Below the pieces are notes generated by a model. It ran no database searches. It had not been told where the DNA came from and saw nothing but the letters and a program-made list of their open reading frames with translations. A program made the position numbers and the translations under genes. From Schistosoma mansoni (taxonomy: Eukaryota > Platyhelminthes > Trematoda > Strigeidida > Schistosomatidae), in assembly GCF_000237925.1 (NCBI RefSeq), contig NC_031495.1, positions 62,602,939 to 62,666,938 on the forward strand: a stretch of DNA of 64,000 bases, written 5' to 3'. This document shows, in pieces, positions 58,182-64,000 of this stretch. How positions within the stretch are numbered: the stretch's first letter is position 1; each line of letters begins with the position of its first letter.

Positions 58182-58296
58182 ACTGGTTAGCGTTATTTTA
58201 ACTAGTTAGTTATCTACGGGATGGGGATGCCCAACCCTCCTCTTTTATCGTGGCTTGGGACCGGCAGTAACTCTGGAAGAGCTACGGGAGTAGTTA
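58182..58296 (-). mobile_element. RTE LINE 5' end fragment in the palindrome spacer
   Basis: CTGGTTAGCGTTATTTTAAC through GCTTGGGACCGGCAGTAAC matches the 5' untranslated end of the LINE at 1052-4255 (4120-4255), on the minus strand. Confidence 0.82.
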
Positions 58297-58720
58297 AAAT
58301 TATGGATAACGAAATTATTATTTTCATTATCAGCTGATTTAAAGTCTCTTAGCATATATTTTTTTCCTTATTCTGTGACAATCTATAAAATTCACGACGT
58401 AACATTTTTAATTTAGAATTCGTGCTTATACTAGTTTTCTTCAAGTTGGTTTATTATTTTATCAAATTCACAATGGACATTGATTTAAAATATCAGTGGT
58501 TTCATATTTCACTACAATGTATCAAATTGAAATACTAGACCTACAGCAGGAGATTCAATGTGGCTTCATAAATCATAAAACCTGAATTAAATTTTATATA
58601 AAAACAAAATAAAACACTTGAAAACTCTTTATTTGTTGAATCTTACTTTAAACCGTGTTATATTATAGTAAGTTATATAAATAGTTTACTCAGTTGACTG
58701 GTACAAACTGACTACTAATA

Positions 58721-58818
58721 TTGTAAGCAAAGATGGATAGTGGTTAGCAGTGGAATCCAGGACGCACGTTTCCTCCTATTTGGGACTCGTCATCTGGATT
58801 TATGTGCATCTCAGAGTT
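58721..58818 (-). repeat. alpha SINE fragment inside the right arm
   Basis: Inverse of the fragment at 57505-57602, with the same two core mutations. Confidence 0.85.
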
Positions 58819-58976
58819 GATATATATAATTGAAATTTTCTTGTATCTAATTAAAGATAAAAAAAGTATGATTGAATAATCTTCTTATATTTCAAATTTT
58901 ATTTTTAGTACTAGAATAAATACTGATGATATTCAGAATAATTTCATTTGAGAAAGTCTCTTTTTCGTTTGCTTTC

Positions 58977-59157
58977 ACGATTCTATGTTCGCACTCGCCC
59001 CTTGATGCCGTCTGATGATTTCCTGAATATGTGTTCTGTCCACTTCCATTGTCTCAGCTTGATTTCCTCCTAAGCTTGAACCTCGTCTGTTCTCTCCCAT
59101 ATTAGGCTGTTACTGATTGTATCTGGTCAACCGACATTGAATATCCTGCGTAGACAG
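58977..59157 (-). mobile_element. RTE LINE 3'-region fragment, cut by the inverted repeat
   Basis: Minus strand: ACGATTCTATGTTCGCACTC, GATTTCCTGAATATGTGTTC, GTATCTGGTCAACCGACATT, ending at GCGTAGACAGAATG. It corresponds to about 1220-1420 of the LINE at 1052. It stops where CR1-like sequence begins. Confidence 0.8.
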
Positions 59158-60550
59158 AATGTCCTTTAAATCTATGAGGAATTCGATTTTAAAAGCAGCT
59201 AACTTTCAAGATAATTCATGTTGGTGTATTCGCCTTAATAAAAAGTACCGCGAAATCTCGTGCCCTATCTTGTTTAGATTCGATTCACACTTATTAGCTG
59301 AACAGCTAAAGGAATCTGAACGGTTAACTTGCCCGCTTACTTAGTTTAAGAACTCTCGTCTACTCTCAAATAAAATATTCAATCAAAGACCTTCGCAAAA
59401 GCGTACCTTAAACGAAAATAACAAAATGGAGATCCCAACAAATTCTAATACTGCAGAGAACCACCGTGTATCACGGGTACCTCAAAAAGTTTTAAATACT
59501 AAATATGCAAGATATAACTTTTCTCATCACTTTCCTAATAGGCAAGATGGACTACTAGGGTACGCACTATTTACTAAACCCCAACAAGCAGGTGACTTTC
59601 CTAACTGTCCTCCAAGCCAGTTTCAGTAAATAAATCCACCTTATCAAAATAATGGGTTTTTTTTCGGCCTTCAGAATTCCCTGGTCCCACTAGCACTACA
59701 GTTTGTTCAAGCCATAGCCCACAAGACCAGGCAAATCTAAAATACATAAAACCGATAAGGAAGCTCTCGGTTTATTTTACACGCTATACTCTATTTTTAA
59801 ACTTATCGATCCACGCTCACTTCTAAACAAATGAATGGACATGATTCGGTGATTCATCACTCAGCTTAGATCTTGCCATACATAGTGAGGTGTTGTCTAA
59901 GTTACACACAGTAGGAGACTTAGATACTCCTATGATTTGTCGTTTACAGAACAGGTATTGAAACAGACCTTTGAGTCTCAACGTCTTATGGGTTGCATAA
60001 CTCGAAGCCTTTATAACAATGAGTCACGTATTTTGATGTACAAAGTATGTGTGTGGCCACTCTTAGAATATTGCACGTTTATTCTTGGTGGTGTTCGCAT
60101 AGAGGATAAATTAGTGTTGGAATCAGTACAGAAACAATTTACACTTCGGATTCTTGGAAGTGATTTTACCTTGAATTATAATTCCAGATGTAATAAACTT
60201 GAACTCGACCTTTTTATGAAAGAGGAGACTAAATCTAAGCTTTTTCTTTAAAATACTTAAGAAACTATCCTTCACATCCAGTCAAGTGATTCTAATTTCA
60301 ACATCCGTAACTCCTTGTCATTAGTGAAACAAACCCATTCTAAATCATCTCTGTATGAATTACTTTTCCCGTAAATTTTCTAGACTCTGGAATAATCTAC
60401 CACAATCTATCCGTAAGATAAAATCACTACCATCCTTTGTTCGCTGCATTAATGCTTACTGTTCCTCTGAAAATGCATTGAATGTTCCGGCACCTGTAAG
60501 TGTATCTTATTCCATAAAAGAGATTATAGGAACTTTTAATGTTTAAACAT
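59158..60550 (+). mobile_element. CR1-like LINE (SR1-type), internally deleted
   Basis: The plus strand starts with ORF1-like sequence (59159-59344: CIRLNKKYREISCPILFRFD; 59426-59629). It then jumps to the C-terminal reverse transcriptase region: 59937-60251 holds LKQTFESQRLMGCITRSLY, VCVWPLLEYCT and LESVQKQFTLRILG, the classic LGCI-R and LEYC and LE-VQ-FT-R blocks of Jockey/CR1-type enzymes. 60355-60546 holds YFSRKFSRLWNNLPQSIRK, the usual end of the protein. Most of ORF2, including endonuclease and the RT active site, is missing, and the rest is in three frames. Clade is certain to the Jockey/CR1 group; SR1 is inferred. Confidence 0.82.
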
Positions 60551-61910
60551 TCTTATTGCTGAATTCACTATGTAAAACCACCCACCTGTTGTTACTTCAT
60601 GTTAACACCGTCCCTGTCCACCCTAACTAGTTTGAATAATATCTAACATGAACAGTATATAATTGAATCACATGACACATGCATAATGGTAGAACTGACT
60701 GACATATTTTAGTAATTATTGCTTTCCATGCTTTATGTTTCCATTTTCTTTTCTCTAGTTGTAGATGATTATAATTAATTCGTTATGGCACAGGAAATAA
60801 CCTTAAATGCACCGTTCATAAATCAACAGGATGTCCAATTAAGAAGAATTAAAAGTTCCCGGCCGATGCATTGCATTGTTGTAATACATCTCATAAATGT
60901 ACTACCTGAATAATTTTTGAACTAGTAAACTTAAAACAACCTTATATATATATATATAATTATGGTAAACTACCAATCGTAGACTGTTTGGTTTAAAGGA
61001 ATTCTACTTGAAACATATATCTAACCCTATACCGAAAGCTAACACATTCAAACAGGCATATTGATTTTAACTCTGATCATCTAATCAATGAGAAATTTCT
61101 CTAGCACAAATCTTTCCAGATGAGCAAGCAAGATCATTACTTCGGAAGAAGACAGGCTCAAACAGAGAGAAAATCAAACAAAAATACTACGATTTTATAA
61201 TTTAACTATGAGTACAACCGAAAACATAATAAAACAAAACTGTGCCCCTATAAATAACAATCTCAGTGAATGATCTTGGGTTAGTACCGTGGATTACCTT
61301 ACCTCCATGGAACGACAGAATAATTACGATTTACAAAGTTAGAACATTCTATAAGACAACCAACACTATGAAACGCTTTACTTGTAATTACGCATAAGAT
61401 CCCGTTTACATACACAAGAATCTGAGTCTGCAGATTAGGCTGTTTATATTGTGATGCGTTTTACATCGAAGAGTTTTCCTGCGAGATCTCTATTTGTGCC
61501 GAGGAAGACGTAAAATGTACAAAAAGACCTAGTAATCCTGTAGACGTGGAAAGTTTACAAGTTTAATCAGAAATAGCAACACATTCTACATTCACCAATC
61601 ACCAAATTGATATTAAAATTATCAAAATAATTTTTCAACTATAAAGAGAGGTGAGTAGCTGATGTGTTTCACATAATGCTAAAACGATCTCTGCTAAATA
61701 GGAAAAAAGGACTGAATATTCATCCAACCGGGACTGTTTATCCAAACAACCACATCTTCACACAATAAATACTAGCACACACAATTTCAATCCCCTTACT
61801 TCATATTACAGATGCATACATTAATCATACCCACCTTCATACAAATAAATAATACAGTGATATGTCATGCTGAATCGCCTTGACCAAGAACAACTTGACG
61901 CTAACATATT
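60551..61910. other. 3' flank of the CR1-like LINE and unassigned sequence
   Basis: The first few hundred bases may be LINE 3' untranslated sequence. AT microsatellite at 60944-60959. A less AT-rich patch at 61250-61560 is unassigned. Confidence 0.35.
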
Positions 61911-61914
61911 CAAA

Positions 61915-62150
61915 CCTATCATGATTTTGATTGTGAGATGGTGGAGAAGATTTGTAGTTCAAGTGGGTGATTTCGATGAACTTCTGTTCTCTGAGTTGAA
62001 TTTTGATTGTACTAAAAATATTCAGCATCGTTTGATTTGTACTATTTGAAATTGTGTTGATTTTATTTCGGTTATTTGTTTGTTCTGAAGAAGTTACTTA
62101 TATTAAGTCACAGAACGTCAGGAATACTAATCTTAATTCATTGGAATATA
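61915..62150 (+). repeat. delta plus zeta repeat, Penelope-associated terminus
   Basis: GGTGGAGAAGATTTGTAGTT and TCTGTTCTCTGAGTTGAA are delta. About 85 bp later TTCTGAAGAAGTTACTTATA and TTAAGTCACAGAACGTCAGG are the zeta motif. This is the only place where both are contiguous, so they likely belong to one element. Confidence 0.6.
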
Positions 62151-62154
62151 ACTT

Positions 62155-62540
62155 TCCGCCTATTACTCAATTTATTTGAAAATATCAAGCCTAACCTTGA
62201 CATTATTACCTACAAAATAATTTGTTTATATGATTTGCAGTTAACTGTCATATTAGTGACATTCATATTAAATGAACAGTGAACATTCTATTGAAAATGC
62301 AGTAAGCCATAAAGTTAAATGGAATAGCTTCACTGAAACAGAATAAAAACCTTAAAACAGATCTATGTTTATGTTTAAATGACCTTAGTGATCATTTAAA
62401 ATAGATTAATTTTTTACCTTATCGATAAGTGGTCAAATCCTATATTATTCATTTAATTACAAAGTAATCAAGCGTGATTAGTTTATTCTGCCAATTATTT
62501 TTTTCCCCATTAAATAGTGATTAATTCACCTTATTCATAA
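62155..62540. other. AT-rich stretch, nothing recognised
   Basis: Nothing I can support. Confidence 0.4.
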
Positions 62541-62544
62541 TAAC

Positions 62545-62736
62545 AGAAGGGGTTTTGTGGAGATTTTAGCAATTTTACAGTTGAATTCATGAGCCAATTA
62601 ATGCTAGACCATCATGGAAAAACTGGAAGCACTGGACGGCCATTTCATCCTAATGTAGGACTCTTCAGTAGTGCTTCCAGGTTTTCCATGGTGGCTTAGC
62701 TTCAATTGACTCATGAATTCAATTATAAAATTACTT
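62545..62736. repeat. beta SINE, inverted composite around one ribozyme
   Basis: Left terminus and ribozyme on the minus strand, then the terminus again on the plus strand, so the ends are long inverted repeats (GGAAAAACTGGAAGCACTGG versus CAGTAGTGCTTCCAGGTTTT). The minus-strand core has CTGAAGA and GAAA but a U in place of the following C. tRNA-like part absent. Confidence 0.85.
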
Positions 62737-62837
62737 TCATAATAAACATCATTCTAAATAAAAAATGATAAGGCTTAACAATCAAAAGAATACAATATAA
62801 AGAGAGATTTAGTAAAATGAATCTTTATGTTATATCA

Positions 62838-63195
62838 AAGTTTATTATAGTTGAAATCATGATTCAATTGAAGCTAGACCACAATAGAAAACTTGGAAGC
62901 ACTGGACGGCCGTTTCGTCCTATTGTGAGACTCCTCAGCAATGAGCATCGACGATCCCACCTCATGAGATTCGAACCCAGGACCTATCAGTCTCGCGCGC
63001 GAGCGTTCAACCAATAGACCACTGAGTAGGCATCCAAAGGTGTCAATGTTTAACTTTGTGGATGCGCACTGCTGAGGAGTCCCACAATAGAACAAAAAGG
63101 CAGTCCAGTGCTGCCAGGTTTTCCATGGTGGTCTAGCTTCTATTGACTCATGATTTCAACTATAAAAATACTGAAATTTCCACAAAAACCCATCT
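62838..63195. repeat. beta SINE, inverted composite with two ribozyme motifs
   Basis: The minus-strand unit (62838 to about 63056) has terminus, hammerhead, B box GATTCGAACCC, A box and CAATGTTTAACTT. It is joined to a plus-strand piece (about 63057-63195) with a second hammerhead (ACAAAAA in place of CGAAAC) and the terminus. A possible short duplication TTTATTATA flanks it. Confidence 0.87.
62898..62946 (-). ncRNA. hammerhead ribozyme, beta type, intact core
   Basis: On the minus strand: core CTGAGGA; stem II GTCTC-ACAAT-AGGAC with a G-U-tolerant pair; GAAA; stem III ACGGCCGT; cleavage after GTC; stem I CATTG opposite CAGTG. This is the family-consensus form of stem III. Activity inferred. 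Confidence 0.83.
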
Positions 63196-63199
63196 GATA

Positions 63200-63880
63200 A
63201 CAAAATATTTATTATAAGTTTATGATATGATAATTAGAAAAAGTGAACCAAACAGGGATTATGAAAACAGTAATTGTTTCATGCTTTGAAAATTTCGTTT
63301 AATTAACAAATGATTCGGTGCTTTTATATATAACTCATATTCTAAGTAAAGTAATAAAGTAATTAATACAAATACGATATCATTTTCTTTTCGGTTGACA
63401 ATTCTCCATAAATTTATGTTTAGATTTTGTTTATATTTGTCCATGATGTAGTTCATTGAAATAACTCGTTTTTTTAATGAATTCTATAGAACATTTTTTA
63501 GGCAGCTAAATCCGATCTGTGGCATATTTATGATGATACTTTGTAGTAGAGGCAACCTTACTAGCTAACTTGGTGGAGATCTGAATAATCCCCCATTCTG
63601 TTGTAAACTGGATTACTCGGAATTTTCAACCATGGGGCTCAATAAATCTTTTCAGCTGTCCGATATGTATGTTTACGAGCATGAAACTCGGATTATGTAG
63701 GTATATGAAAAAGGTAGATCCGGATTCACAGAAGGAGCGTGAGATGAAATGTTCGGTTTATATCTAATAAAATCCAAAGCCTAAACCAACAGGTTGAAGA
63801 CACAACAAAAAGATATGGTGGCAAATGCTAGGCGGAAACGACCATCAATCCTCCATGAGAGAGAGAGCTTATGCTTATGT
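63200..63880. other. unassigned stretch
   Basis: The right part (about 63490-63880) is less AT-rich (ATGGTGGCAAATGCTAGGCG) and may be repeat-derived, but I cannot assign it. Confidence 0.35.
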
Positions 63881-63885
63881 GTATC

Positions 63886-64000
63886 CAATGAAGCTCCTCT
63901 TATGGGATTCTTCAGTAATGCGCACCCACGATCACGCACGTGGAACACGAAACCGAGACCTTCGGTCTAGTGTGCGAACACTTAACCTGTAGACCACTGA
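63886..64000 (-). repeat. beta SINE, minus strand, cut by the window end
   Basis: CCTCTTATGGGATTCTTCAG is the beta ribozyme region (degenerate), followed by GCGCACCCACGATC and the tRNA-like part ending TGTAGACCACTGA at the last base. Confidence 0.8.

Larger units (their letters stand above)
57347..58976. repeat. inverted repeat, 577-bp arms, 476-bp spacer
   Basis: 57347-57923 is the inverse of 58400-58976. Both arms are exactly 577 bp, and everywhere I compared them they are identical, including an alpha SINE scrap and a long AT-rich segment. The spacer 57924-58399 holds a minus-strand RTE 5' end. The flanks are RTE pieces in opposite orientation. Either a very young inverted duplication or an assembly artefact. 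Confidence 0.95.

Noticed and set aside
1-64000. CRISPR array, rRNA genes or spliced-leader RNA
   Set aside because: No regularly spaced direct repeats, no rRNA-like conserved blocks and no spliced-leader sequence were seen.

Overview
The window looks like genomic DNA of a blood fluke (Schistosoma or a very close trematode). It is AT-rich and gene-poor, and it is packed with transposons known from schistosomes: RTE-clade LINEs (SR2/Perere-3-like), Penelope-like elements, Merlin DNA transposons, and a tRNA-related SINE carrying a hammerhead ribozyme (the SM-alpha type). I cannot name the species from the sequence alone.

Only one convincing host gene is visible. It is an intronless, complete 612-residue G-protein coupled receptor on the minus strand at 33665-35503, resembling invertebrate FMRFamide/myosuppressin-type peptide receptors. 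Almost everything else recognisable is mobile DNA.

Layout: 0.6-0.9 kb, alpha SINE; 1.05-4.26 kb, near full-length RTE LINE with target duplications; 4.3-6.3 kb, degenerate SINE and LINE debris; 7.46-8.18 kb, Merlin transposon; 9.2-12.3 kb, Penelope and LTR-like scraps; 13-31 kb, scattered alpha and beta SINEs, three more RTE 3' ends and two solo LTRs; 32.9-33.5 kb, a second RTE-like LINE tail ending in TGAC repeats; 33.7-35.5 kb, the GPCR; 35.8-37.2 kb, a Penelope-like 3' half; 37-54 kb, dense alpha/beta SINEs, a second Merlin at 44.7 kb and another RTE end; 54.7 kb, solo LTR; 56.5-59.2 kb, RTE pieces split by a virtually perfect inverted repeat with 577-bp arms; 59.2-60.6 kb, an internally deleted CR1-like LINE; 62.5-64 kb, beta SINEs.

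The most interesting system is a pair of tRNA-like SINE families that both carry a hammerhead ribozyme of the same architecture (CUGANGA - stem II - GAAA - a very short self-complementary stem III - UC). The alpha family matches the known SM-alpha ribozyme. The beta family, with CUGAGGA and a different stem I and body, is clearly distinct. Many copies are inverted composites bounded by a single 12-16 bp target duplication, and alpha monomers occur in circularly permuted order. This suggests reverse transcription from multimeric or circular RNA with strand switching. All functional statements are inferences from sequence; nothing was searched or computed beyond reading.
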